NCBI GenBank assembly: GCA_017445425.1
Contig: JAFSUF010000037.1
Location: 1-46,074, forward strand
Direction of reading: 5' to 3'
Length of the DNA: 46,074 bases
DNA from: Bacteroidales bacterium
Lineage (GTDB): Bacteria; Bacteroidota; Bacteroidia; Bacteroidales; UBA932
In this document: positions 15,301 through 22,852 of the stretch, piece by piece
How the letters are laid out: every line of letters begins with the position of its first letter
Numbering within the stretch: position 1 is the stretch's first letter
Made by a program: the position numbers and the translations under genes
The notes under the pieces: model-generated
The model's input: the letters and a program-made list of their open reading frames with translations, nothing else
Told to the model about the DNA's origin: nothing
The model's database searches: none

Positions 15301-16656
15301 ATGAGTAATATCAATTTTCGTTCCGTACGGCCCCTGATAGATTCCGCCGCCCCCCACTTGTTCATAGAGACCTATGGCTGCCAGATGAATGTCAACGACA
15401 GCGAAGTGGTGCTTTCCATATTGCAGAAGGCGGGGTTTACTTTGTGCCAGAAGCCAGAAGACGCCTCATTGGTGCTTATTAACACCTGCGCCATCCGCGA
15501 CAATGCCGAGCAGCGCATATTGGGCCGCCTGGAATACTACCGTCAGCTGAAAAAGCGCAATCCACACCTCCTGGTCGGGGTGCTGGGGTGTATGGCGGAA
15601 CGGCTCAAGGACAAGCTCCTGGAGAATCCTGTCGTGGATCTGGTTGCGGGGCCCGACGCCTACCGCGACCTGCCTCGGCTTGTCGGCATCCTGGGCTCCT
15701 CAGGCCAGAAACAGATAAATACCTTGCTCTCACACGAAGAGACCTACGGAGACATCTCTCCGGTAAGGATGGACCCTAATGGTGTGAGCGCATTCATCTC
15801 CATAATGCGTGGCTGCAACAACGTATGCTCTTACTGCGTGGTACCCTACACCCGCGGGTCAGAGCGGAGCCGCGACCCGGAAAGCATCCTCAGGGAGGCA
15901 CGTGAACTGTTCAAGGCGGGCTACCGCGAGGTGGTGCTGCTGGGGCAGAATGTAGATTCTTACCGCTATGGTGAAACCGGGTTTGCCAGGCTGCTGGCCA
16001 TGGTGGCAGAGATTTCCCCGCTTCTGCGGGTCCGCTTCTCCACCTCCCATCCCAAGGATATGAAAGACGAGGTGCTGCTCACAATGGCGGCCTATCCCAA
16101 CATCTGCAAGCACATACATCTTCCGGTCCAGTCCGGCAACAACGCCATGCTTGAGAAGATGCGCCGCCGCCACACCCGCGAATGGTATCTGGAGAGGGTT
16201 GCCCGCATCCGCGAGATAATGCCGGAATGCTCAATAACCACCGATGTAATAGCAGGTTTCTGCGGCGAGACCGAAGCCGATTTTGAAGATACCCTGGATC
16301 TGTTCCGCCAGGTGAAGTTTGATGCTGCGTTTATGTTCCAGTATTCAGAGCGCCCCGGCACCCTTGCTGCCCGCCACTACCCCGACGACGTCCCGCCTGA
16401 GGTCAAGACAGAGCGCCTGGAGCGGATTATCGCCCTGCAGAACGAACTCTCCGCAGAGAGCAACCGGCGCGATGTGGGCCGCCGCTTCGAGGTGCTGGCA
16501 GAAAGCTTCTCCAAGCGCTCGCAGGACGATCTTATGGGGCGCACCTCCCAGAACAAGGCGTGCGTCTTCCCTGCCGCCGGGCATCACATAGGCGAATACG
16601 TCACCATCCTGGTGAAAGACAGCACCCCCGCCACCCTCCTCTGCGAGGTGGTTTAG
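15301..16656 (+). CDS. miaB: tRNA-2-methylthio-N6-dimethylallyladenosine synthase
   Basis: A 451-aa radical-SAM methylthiotransferase from ATG 15301. The N-terminal UPF0004 domain has the first cluster cysteines (ETYGCQMN, LINTCAIRD, LGCMAER). The radical SAM motif CNNVCSYC starts at residue 172. A TRAM-type region ends the protein (FEVLAESFSKRSQDDLMGRTSQNKACVFP ... IGEYVTILVKDSTPATLLCEV). MiaB adds ms2 to i6A37 of tRNAs reading UNN codons. MQMN-type details and GRTSQNK favour MiaB over RimO or MtaB. Confidence 0.96.
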   Translation: MSNINFRSVRPLIDSAAPHLFIETYGCQMNVNDSEVVLSILQKAGFTLCQKPEDASLVLINTCAIRDNAEQRILGRLEYYRQLKKRNPHLLVGVLGCMAERLKDKLLENPVVDLVAGPDAYRDLPRLVGILGSSGQKQINTLLSHEETYGDISPVRMDPNGVSAFISIMRGCNNVCSYCVVPYTRGSERSRDPESILREARELFKAGYREVVLLGQNVDSYRYGETGFARLLAMVAEISPLLRVRFSTSHPKDMKDEVLLTMAAYPNICKHIHLPVQSGNNAMLEKMRRRHTREWYLERVARIREIMPECSITTDVIAGFCGETEADFEDTLDLFRQVKFDAAFMFQYSERPGTLAARHYPDDVPPEVKTERLERIIALQNELSAESNRRDVGRRFEVLAESFSKRSQDDLMGRTSQNKACVFPAAGHHIGEYVTILVKDSTPATLLCEVV

Positions 16657-16675
16657 GCGCTTCTGCCATTCAACG

Positions 16676-16692
16676 GGCAAGTGAAGCTTGCC
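16676..16692. terminator. short hairpin between convergent miaB and nitroreductase genes
   Basis: GGCAAG, loop TGAAG, CTTGCC. There is no T-run, so its terminator function is doubtful, but it is the only structure in the 39-nt convergent gap. Confidence 0.3.
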
Positions 16693-16695
16693 TGC

Positions 16696-17340
16696 CTACT
16701 CCACAAACTGGATCTTACCGATATCGCGGGGCTTGGCTTCCGGCTCTTCGTCGGGATAGCCGAGGCCGACTATTACGCGCAGCTTATATCCTTTGCTGAA
16801 GTTTAATTTGTCCAGGAACGGCCTTGCCTCGGGGATGCTGTTCATCATCATCACCGGACCGGCCATGACCACCGAACCCAAACCGAGCGACTTGGCCGCA
16901 AGGCATACGTTCTCACAAAGCAGACCGACATTTATCAGGCACATGCCCGACTCGTCATCGGGGCAGGCGACGGCAATGGCGGCTGAGGCGTTGCGCAGGC
17001 AGTTGCGGAACTTGGGGTCATCGTCTCCCATCGGGAACGGCGACTTGTCTTTAATAGCTTGCGTCAGGCCGTCGAAATACTCCTGACTGTCGATGATTCG
17101 GACCTCCCACTGCTGACGGTTCATAGCATTCGGGGCATTCACGCCGCACTCGGCTATCTGTTGCAGCAGTTCGCGAGGCACGGCCTGGTCGGTATAATGC
17201 CTAACCGACCTGCGGGCCATAATGGTTTCGATAACAGGGTTGGTCATTTCTTCTTCTGCAGCTTGATGGGCATTCTGGCAGCATCCAGTGCCAGCCAGGC
17301 ACAGGAGCGCGATTGCGATTGTGATAACTATCTTCTTCAT
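16696..17340 (-). CDS. nitroreductase-family lipoprotein
   Basis: A 214-aa protein. The C-terminal part is a nitroreductase/FMN oxidoreductase: IETIMARRSVRHYTDQAVP (FMN-phosphate binding), NAPNAMNRQQWEV, GLLCENVCLAAKSLGLGSVVMAGP, VIVGLGYPDEEPEAKPRD. It starts with a lipoprotein signal (ALLCLAGTGC, Cys 19), odd for an FMN enzyme that is usually cytoplasmic. If used, it would place the enzyme on the envelope. An internal start at MTNPVIETIM (Met 32) would give a cytoplasmic form. A decayed copy of the gene's 3' end lies at 4897-4986. 41 nt downstream of rsmE. Confidence 0.88.
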   Translation of the reverse strand: MKKIVITIAIALLCLAGTGCCQNAHQAAEEEMTNPVIETIMARRSVRHYTDQAVPRELLQQIAECGVNAPNAMNRQQWEVRIIDSQEYFDGLTQAIKDKSPFPMGDDDPKFRNCLRNASAAIAVACPDDESGMCLINVGLLCENVCLAAKSLGLGSVVMAGPVMMMNSIPEARPFLDKLNFSKGYKLRVIVGLGYPDEEPEAKPRDIGKIQFVE

Positions 17341-17381
17341 AATGTGCTAAGTTACAAAAAAGAATTGTTATCAATCAAGGG

Positions 17382-18095
17382 TCAAATACTGTGGAGGTAA
17401 ACCGCGGCTGTTGCGGTGAGGGCGGCGGTTTCTATACGGAGGCGGGAATCACCCAGGGAGACGGGAGTCCAGCCATGCTCCAGGGCCAGGGCTATCTCTT
17501 CGCGGGAAAAGTCCCCTTCGGGGCCGATCATTATGATATAATTGGCGGCAGCGCTGCTGAGGGCCTCCCGGACGGAAATCTTGCCTTCGCTTTCCCCGCA
17601 GTAACATATCAGTTTGCGGGTATCGGGGGCGAAATCGCGCACGAGCATCTCGCGTACCGCTGTCAGTGGCTCCAGCGTTGGTACCGCCCCTTTGTGCGAC
17701 TGCTTTGCCGCGGAGATTAATATTCTCTCACAACGGTCGCCCTTGAATACCTTGCGCTCCGAGTAATCGCCCACCAGAGGCACAATTGTATCTACCCCTA
17801 TCTCGGTGGCCTTCTCGCAGAACCACTCGTAGCGGTCTATGTTCTTGGGGGGCGCCACGGCCATCGTCAGGTTATATGGATGCGAACCGTAACCCTCAAT
17901 AACGCCGGTCACTTCGAACCGGGTGGCAGAGGGGTCGACGGAGATTATCCGGCATTCATAGAGGTTGCCGCAGCCGTCTATCACGTGTATGGTATCGCCC
18001 TGGCGATGGCGGAGCACCTTGATGCAGTGGACCGATTCCTGCCGGTCCAGTTCGCGGGCGCCCGAGGCGATTTCTCTTGAGAAAAACAGTTCCAT
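17382..18095 (-). CDS. rsmE: 16S rRNA (uracil1498-N3)-methyltransferase
   Basis: A 237-aa SPOUT methyltransferase. The N-terminal PUA-like part has HCIKVLRHRQGDTIHVIDGCG. The family signature AVAPPKNIDRYEWFCEKATEIGVDTIVPL follows. The C-terminal trefoil knot shows IIMIGPEGDFSREEIALA and VSLGDSRLRIETAALTATAAV. It methylates U1498 of 16S rRNA. It lies 4 nt after the phosphoesterase gene in the tsaE operon. Confidence 0.96.
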   Translation of the reverse strand: MELFFSREIASGARELDRQESVHCIKVLRHRQGDTIHVIDGCGNLYECRIISVDPSATRFEVTGVIEGYGSHPYNLTMAVAPPKNIDRYEWFCEKATEIGVDTIVPLVGDYSERKVFKGDRCERILISAAKQSHKGAVPTLEPLTAVREMLVRDFAPDTRKLICYCGESEGKISVREALSSAAANYIIMIGPEGDFSREEIALALEHGWTPVSLGDSRLRIETAALTATAAVYLHSI

Positions 18096-18099
18096 GGCG

Positions 18100-18603
18100 T
18101 TATGAGCAGGCTTCTGTGCGCTTCCACTCCCCGACCTCCATGTCGTGGATGTCGCTGCCGTCTATATGGAAACGCAACGCGGTGCGGACGGTGTGAATCC
18201 CCTGGAAGCCGCACGAGCCGGGGTTGAACACCATCATATCAAACTTTTTGTCGCCCATCACGCGCAAGATATGGGAGTGCCCGCACACAAAGATGCGGGG
18301 TTTGTTGTGTGTTATCAAATTGAAAGCCTCCCAGTCGTAGCGTCCGGGAAAGCCTCCGATATGGGTCATCGCCACCCTCACCTCTTCTGCCATAAAGACC
18401 TGTGTGAGAGGATATGCCAGCCGGACGTCGCCGCCGTCACAATTGCCGTAAACCCCAATCAGAGGCTTGAAAGCCGCAATTGTATCGGCGCAGGCAATGC
18501 CGCCAAAGTCACCGGCGTGCCAGATTACATCCACCGGCTCCAGGAACCGCCGTACATCCTCTGCAAAGGTGCCGTGGGTATCTGAAATCAGACCTACAAA
18601 CAT
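18100..18603 (-). CDS. YfcE/MJ0936-type metallophosphoesterase
   Basis: A 167-aa calcineurin-like phosphoesterase with metal motifs GLISDTHGT (D-x-H), WHAGDFG (GD), VYGNCDG (GNCD) and the later FVCGHSHILRVMG (GHSH). Such small enzymes hydrolyse phosphodiesters of unknown natural substrate. Its ATG at 18603 overlaps the tsaE stop by 10 nt, so translation is probably coupled. Confidence 0.92.
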   Translation of the reverse strand: MFVGLISDTHGTFAEDVRRFLEPVDVIWHAGDFGGIACADTIAAFKPLIGVYGNCDGGDVRLAYPLTQVFMAEEVRVAMTHIGGFPGRYDWEAFNLITHNKPRIFVCGHSHILRVMGDKKFDMMVFNPGSCGFQGIHTVRTALRFHIDGSDIHDMEVGEWKRTEACS

Positions 18604-19010
18604 ATCGATATCTTTCTGGTGGACTCGTCCAAAGGCTCAATGCGCACCTCGACAGTCTCTTCCGGCAACAGTTCCGCAATCTTCCCGGGCCACTCCATAA
18701 AGCAGAAACAGCCGCTGTAGAAATACTCCTCCAGCCCCAAATCCTGTGCCTCGCGAAGCGAATCTATGCGGTAAAAATCAAAATGAAAGACGCTGTCGCC
18801 ATCGGCGGCGCGGTATTCATTCACAATGGTGAAGGTAGGACTGCATACATTGTCGTCCACCCCAAGCCTGTCGCAAAGCGCCTTGATCAAGGTGGTCTTA
18901 CCCGCTCCCAGATTGCCGTAAAAAGCAATCAGGCGGTTCTCGCCAACAACCTCCAGAAACTCGGCGGCCGCTGCGTCCAGATTGTCCAATGTGGATATTA
19001 TCTCTTTCAT
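18594..19010 (-). CDS. tsaE: tRNA t6A biosynthesis ATPase TsaE
   Basis: A 138-aa protein from ATG 19010 (MKEIISTLDNLD). It has a P-loop GNLGAGKTTLIKAL, then CSPTFTIVNEYR (switch), HFDFYRIDSLREAQDLGLEEYF and FMEWPGKIAELLPEE, all TsaE hallmarks. It works with TsaB/TsaD in t6A37 synthesis. First gene of tsaE-phosphoesterase-rsmE(-nitroreductase), with a -7 box at 19029-19036. Confidence 0.96.
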   Translation of the reverse strand: MKEIISTLDNLDAAAAEFLEVVGENRLIAFYGNLGAGKTTLIKALCDRLGVDDNVCSPTFTIVNEYRAADGDSVFHFDFYRIDSLREAQDLGLEEYFYSGCFCFMEWPGKIAELLPEETVEVRIEPLDESTRKISICL

Positions 19011-19015
19011 TTTGC

Positions 19016-19044
19016 TTGAAATACACCGCAAAGATATAAATTTG
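19016..19044. promoter_or_regulatory. compact divergent promoter between tsaE and the thioesterase gene
   Basis: Plus strand: TTG at 19016-19018, 18 nt, TAAATTTG at 19037-19044, then only 8 nt to the thioesterase ATG at 19053. Minus strand: TATCTTTG at 19029-19036, 18 nt before the tsaE ATG. The two -7 boxes touch back to back and cannot both be occupied at once. Confidence 0.6.
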
Positions 19045-19052
19045 CGCTCGTT

Positions 19053-19799
19053 ATGAACGATTCCAAGATAAATACATACACCTATCAGGTGATGCCGCAA
19101 GATCTGGACGGGAAGCGCCACTTCCGCGCTGTGGCACTGGAGATGATGTTGCTCAACATCGCCGGCAAAGCGGCCAACGACCGCAATTTCGGAGCTTTCA
19201 AACTGATTGACAACGGCGGCATCAGCTGGGTGCTGCTTAAATTCGCGGTAGAGATGAGCTCTATGCCCGCGGAAGAGGATACCATGAGCATCAGCACCTG
19301 GGTGGAGAAGGTCGGCAGCCTGCTCACAACCCGTAACTTTGAGATCCGCAACTCGGCGGGTGATATCTTAGGTTACGCCACCTCAGAATGGACCCTGATA
19401 GACCTCACCACCCGCCGCCCCATGAACATCTCTGCCGATACCGCAATTGCCGACTGTGCCACCGGAATAAAGGTCCCCGTAGCACTCCCGGGACGCCTCA
19501 CCGGCCTGGTCCCCGACGAGAATACACCTAAGCGGGCCGTCACGGTCTCTTACAGCGATATCGATTTCAACGGCCATACAAACAGCATGCAGTATCTGCA
19601 GTGGCTGCTGGATGCCTATCCCATTGAGAAGGTATATGACAGCCAGATGGCCCGCCTGGAGATTATCTATGTGCACGAAGTACGCTACGGCGAGACCGTG
19701 AACGTCTTTTACCAGGACCGTGAAGACGGCTCCACCCTCTTTGCGGTAAAGGATACGGAGGGAAACGACTGCGTCCGCGCCCGGATAGTTTGGAAATAG
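19053..19799 (+). CDS. acyl-ACP thioesterase (FatA/FatB type)
   Basis: A 248-aa double-hotdog protein. First half: YTYQVMPQDLDGKRHFRAVALEMMLLNIAGKAANDR ... WVLLKFAVEMSS. Second half: VSYSDIDFNGHTNSMQYLQWLLDAYP, where the Asn/His of NGHTN are the family's active-site positions, then YVHEVRYGETVNVFYQ. It releases fatty acids from acyl-ACP in the cytoplasm. Preceded closely by a promoter (8 nt) and followed after 4 nt by the nucleoside hydrolase, with no obvious metabolic link between the two. Confidence 0.9.
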   Translation: MNDSKINTYTYQVMPQDLDGKRHFRAVALEMMLLNIAGKAANDRNFGAFKLIDNGGISWVLLKFAVEMSSMPAEEDTMSISTWVEKVGSLLTTRNFEIRNSAGDILGYATSEWTLIDLTTRRPMNISADTAIADCATGIKVPVALPGRLTGLVPDENTPKRAVTVSYSDIDFNGHTNSMQYLQWLLDAYPIEKVYDSQMARLEIIYVHEVRYGETVNVFYQDREDGSTLFAVKDTEGNDCVRARIVWK

Positions 19800-19803
19800 C
19801 CGC

Positions 19804-20799
19804 ATGAAACACTTATCATCTTTACTTGCCGCGACGGCAGTCGTACTGATTGCTGCATGCGCCCCGAAACAGGCGGCAGAGGCACCGGTCAACGTTATCT
19901 TTGAGACCGATATGGGCAACGACATCGACGATGCCATGGCGCTGGACATGCTCTACAAATATGTAGAGGATGGCAAGATCAACCTGCTGGCGGTGATGAT
20001 AAACAAAGAGGGGAGCGCGCCGGCAGAATTTGTTGATATAATGAACACCTTCTACGGACATCAGGTTCCTATCGGGGTCCGCCATGGCGGCGACCCGGCA
20101 GAGAAGGGGGGAGTGAATTTCGCGGAGGTTGTCTCAGGCATGAAAGACGATGCCGGGCAGCCGGTTTTCCATCGCACGCTGGAGCGCTGCGACACCCTGC
20201 CGGATGCATTGTCGCTCTATCGCAAGATACTCTCTGAAGTACCTGACAAGTCGGTGAAAATCATATCTGTAGGATTCTTTGGCAATCTCAGCGCCCTGCT
20301 GGGAAACGAGCCGGAACTGGTAGAGAAGAAGGTCGTTTCTCTCACCACCATGGGGGGCTGTTTCTTTGCACCCAACGGGGAATTCAACCTGCTGGGTGAC
20401 CTGGAGGCCAGCCGCAGCGTATTTGAAAACTGGCCCACGGAGATTGTGACATCGCCGTTTGAGGTGGGCATCGCAATCTGCTACCCGGGAGAGAGCATTG
20501 AGAATGATTTGGACTGGGGCATCCCCCACCCTATGCGGGAAGGCTATCTGGCCTACTGTCCGATGCCGCACGACCGCCCTTGCTGGGATTTAACCGCCGC
20601 CCTATATGCTGTTGAGGGGGGGGATTGGTTTACCGTATCGGAACCGGGAAAGATCTCTGTAGATGGGAATGGCGTGGCGACCTTCACGGCCGATTCTTCG
20701 GGACGGCAACGATATCTGGCCGTAACGCCGGAGCAGGCGGCCGCCATCAGGGAGCACTTCGTGGAGATCCTTACCCGCAAACCGTCAAATCTGCAATAG
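19804..20799 (+). CDS. nucleoside hydrolase-family lipoprotein
   Basis: A 331-aa protein with a lipoprotein signal (VVLIAAC, Cys 19). It has the inosine/uridine-preferring nucleoside hydrolase fold: the calcium/ribose motif around residues 33-46 (FETDMGNDIDDAMAL), IISVGFFGNLSALL, MGGCFFAPNGEFNLLGDLEAS and, late, HDRPCWDLTAALYAV, equivalent to the HDP motif. It should split N-glycosidic bonds of ribonucleosides (possibly NAD-derived) outside the cytoplasm, yielding ribose and base. It is convergent with the LacI-type regulator (6-nt gap), placing it beside the ribose/ADP-ribose locus, although its own transcription seems to come from the thioesterase promoter. Confidence 0.9.
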   Translation: MKHLSSLLAATAVVLIAACAPKQAAEAPVNVIFETDMGNDIDDAMALDMLYKYVEDGKINLLAVMINKEGSAPAEFVDIMNTFYGHQVPIGVRHGGDPAEKGGVNFAEVVSGMKDDAGQPVFHRTLERCDTLPDALSLYRKILSEVPDKSVKIISVGFFGNLSALLGNEPELVEKKVVSLTTMGGCFFAPNGEFNLLGDLEASRSVFENWPTEIVTSPFEVGIAICYPGESIENDLDWGIPHPMREGYLAYCPMPHDRPCWDLTAALYAVEGGDWFTVSEPGKISVDGNGVATFTADSSGRQRYLAVTPEQAAAIREHFVEILTRKPSNLQ

Positions 20800-20805
20800 G
20801 CCGCC

Positions 20806-21819
20806 TTAACAACTTGAACGTACTACCAGGGTGGGCGGAATCAGTCTTTGGCAGACAGCCGGCTCCGGAAGCCCTTCGCGTCGGGAATCAATAATTCCAA
20901 AAAGGGTTTCTACCGCCATCGACGAGGCTTCGCGCAACGGTTGTTCTATGCGGGTAACCGCCGGGTCAAGGAAATCGAGAAAGCCGTTGTTGTCGTAGGA
21001 TATTATTCCAACATCCCTCTTTACCTCTATATTGAGTTCCCTGAACGCATCTATCGCCCCCAGCAGTATGGTGGCGCTGAATGCGAATACCGCATCGAAC
21101 GGCCGCGCACCATCAGAGAAACATTTCATTATCTCATCGTGGCCATTCTCCACAGAGAAGGCATTACCCGCCACGGCATAGTGTACCGGCTTCCCCTTGA
21201 TAGCATCGGTAAAGCCCCGCAGCCGCTCCTGGTTAGGCATAGAGGTCGGAACGCCCTGGATTGCAAGAATGCTTTTGTAACCCCTGTCCAGCAGATAGTC
21301 CGTAGCCATCCGTGCCCCAAGGTAGTTGTCGGTGCAAACATAGGGCAGGGTCGTCTTTTTGAAGTGCCTGTCGATGAGCACAACCGGGATATCACGGCCA
21401 ATCTGCTCCAGGTTGTCTGCCTTTGTTGCCACCGGGACGGCGATTATGCCATCCACTTTGCGCCCCTTGAACATCTGTAGCGCCTGCTCCTCTTCCTGCT
21501 CTGACTCCCTTGAATCGGCCAGCAAAGTGTGATAGCCGCGGGCGGCCAGCAGATTGATGATAATGCCGGACAAAGTTGCAAAGAAGGGGTTGTCGATGCC
21601 CGGCACCAGCAGTCCGATGGTATGGGACTGCTTTGTTCGAAGTGTCTGTGCCACCAGATCCGGCTGGTAATTGACTTGGCGGGCAGTCTCAGAAATCAGG
21701 TCTATCGCTTTTTTGCTGATACGGAATTTTGCTGCCTGCCCGGTGAGGACGCGTGACACGGTAGAGACGGAATAACCTGTCCTGGACGCTATTGTGAATA
21801 TGTTGCTTTTACCTTCCAT
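20806..21819 (-). CDS. LacI-family transcriptional regulator
   Basis: A 337-aa protein from ATG 21819 (MEGKSNIFTIASRTGYSVSTVSRVLTGQ). The N-terminal HTH and hinge (TIASRTGYSVSTVSRVL ... NYQPDLVAQTLRTKQSHTIGLLVPGIDNPFF) are followed by a periplasmic-binding-protein-like sensor domain (KVDGIIAVPVATK, PVVLIDRHF, VCTDNYLGARMATDYLLDRGY, DVGIISYDNNGF). It is divergent from ribokinase, and a 9-4-9 inverted repeat at 21871-21892 is a likely binding site. By position it should be an RbsR-like repressor answering to ribose or a derivative; the ligand is inference. Confidence 0.92.
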   Translation of the reverse strand: MEGKSNIFTIASRTGYSVSTVSRVLTGQAAKFRISKKAIDLISETARQVNYQPDLVAQTLRTKQSHTIGLLVPGIDNPFFATLSGIIINLLAARGYHTLLADSRESEQEEEQALQMFKGRKVDGIIAVPVATKADNLEQIGRDIPVVLIDRHFKKTTLPYVCTDNYLGARMATDYLLDRGYKSILAIQGVPTSMPNQERLRGFTDAIKGKPVHYAVAGNAFSVENGHDEIMKCFSDGARPFDAVFAFSATILLGAIDAFRELNIEVKRDVGIISYDNNGFLDFLDPAVTRIEQPLREASSMAVETLFGIIDSRREGLPEPAVCQRLIPPTLVVRSSC

Positions 21820-21831
21820 CACACTTTGCGC

Positions 21832-21862
21832 TTGTAAAGTTAAGCATTTTTTTGTACTTTTG
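21832..21862 (+). promoter_or_regulatory. promoter of the ribokinase-SusCD-ADPRH operon
   Basis: TTG at 21832-21834 and TACTTTTG (full TAnnTTTG match) at 21855-21862, 20 nt apart. Transcription would begin around 21867-21870, directly before the inverted repeat. On the opposite strand TAACTTTA (21835-21842, 7 of 8) could serve the regulator gene. Confidence 0.65.
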
Positions 21863-21870
21863 CGTAAAGC

Positions 21871-21892
21871 TTTGCTCAAACGATTGCGCAAA
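21871..21892. promoter_or_regulatory. candidate LacI-type operator
   Basis: Half-site TTTGCTCAA (21871-21879), spacer ACGA, half-site TTGCGCAAA (21884-21892). The arms are complementary at 8 of 9 positions. It lies just after the expected transcription start, where a bound repressor would block the operon. Related TTTGCG words occur at 21825-21830 and 21859-21864. Confidence 0.65.
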
Positions 21893-21929
21893 AATAATAA
21901 AGATTCAGAAACAGATAAAATAATATATT

Positions 21930-22829
21930 ATGGGCAAAATTCTCATTATCGGCAGTTCCAATACCGACCTTGTGGTAAAAACAGACCATATTCCCGAACC
22001 GGGAGAGACAATTCTGGGTGACAATTTCATGATAGCCGCGGGCGGCAAGGGTGCCAACCAGGCCGTGGCGGCTGCGCGCCTTGGCGGCGACGTGGCTTTC
22101 ATCGCCTGCGTAGGTGACGATATGTTTGGCCGCCAGACACTGGAGAACTACAAAAAGGAGCACATGGACATCTCCCATATCCGCACCGACAAGGCAGCTC
22201 CCAGCGGAGTGGCGCTTATCAGCGTGGCCGCCGACGGCGAAAACTGCATCGTGGTTGCCCCCGGCGCCAATTCCTCACTCTCCACAGCCGACATCGACGC
22301 TGCGGACAGCCTCTTCCGCGACGCAGATTATATCCTTATGCAGCTCGAGATTCCGATGCCGGTAATCGAGTATGCCGCAGCGAAAGGCAAAGGGTATGGG
22401 AAGAAGGTCATCATCAATCCCGCTCCAGCAGCGCCGCTGAGCGATGCCCTGCTCAAGGGGCTCTACCTGATTACCCCCAACAAGACAGAATGCCGCCAGC
22501 TCACCGGCATCGACATACAGAGTGACGCCGACCTGGACCACGCGGCGGAATGCCTGATGGCCAAGGGGGTGGAGAACGTCGTAATCACCCTCGGCAGCAA
22601 GGGTTCCTATGTAAGGACCCCCTCCGGAAGCAGCGTGGTCCCCACAATGAAGGTGAAAGCGATGGACACTACCGGAGCCGGTGACACCTACAACGGCTCG
22701 CTGCTGGTTGCCCTCTCGGAGGGTCAGCCTCTGGAAAAGGCAGTAGGCTTTGCCAGCAAGGCGGCAGCCATCTCCGTAACCCGCATGGGTGCGCAGCCCT
22801 CTATTCCCTTCCGTAAAGAGCTAGAATAA
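21930..22829 (+). CDS. rbsK: ribokinase (PfkB family)
   Basis: A 299-aa PfkB kinase: MGKILIIGSSNTDLVVKTDHIPEPGET, GGKGANQAVAAARLGGDVAFIACVGDD (first PfkB signature) and DTTGAGDTYNGSLLVAL (second signature with the catalytic Asp). The GSSNxDLV start and PGET are ribokinase-like. It makes ribose 5-phosphate in the cytoplasm. First gene of a long operon, under the operator at 21871-21892. Confidence 0.93.
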   Translation: MGKILIIGSSNTDLVVKTDHIPEPGETILGDNFMIAAGGKGANQAVAAARLGGDVAFIACVGDDMFGRQTLENYKKEHMDISHIRTDKAAPSGVALISVAADGENCIVVAPGANSSLSTADIDAADSLFRDADYILMQLEIPMPVIEYAAAKGKGYGKKVIINPAPAAPLSDALLKGLYLITPNKTECRQLTGIDIQSDADLDHAAECLMAKGVENVVITLGSKGSYVRTPSGSSVVPTMKVKAMDTTGAGDTYNGSLLVALSEGQPLEKAVGFASKAAAISVTRMGAQPSIPFRKELE

Positions 22830-22852
22830 TAAACAATTAAAAATATACTACT

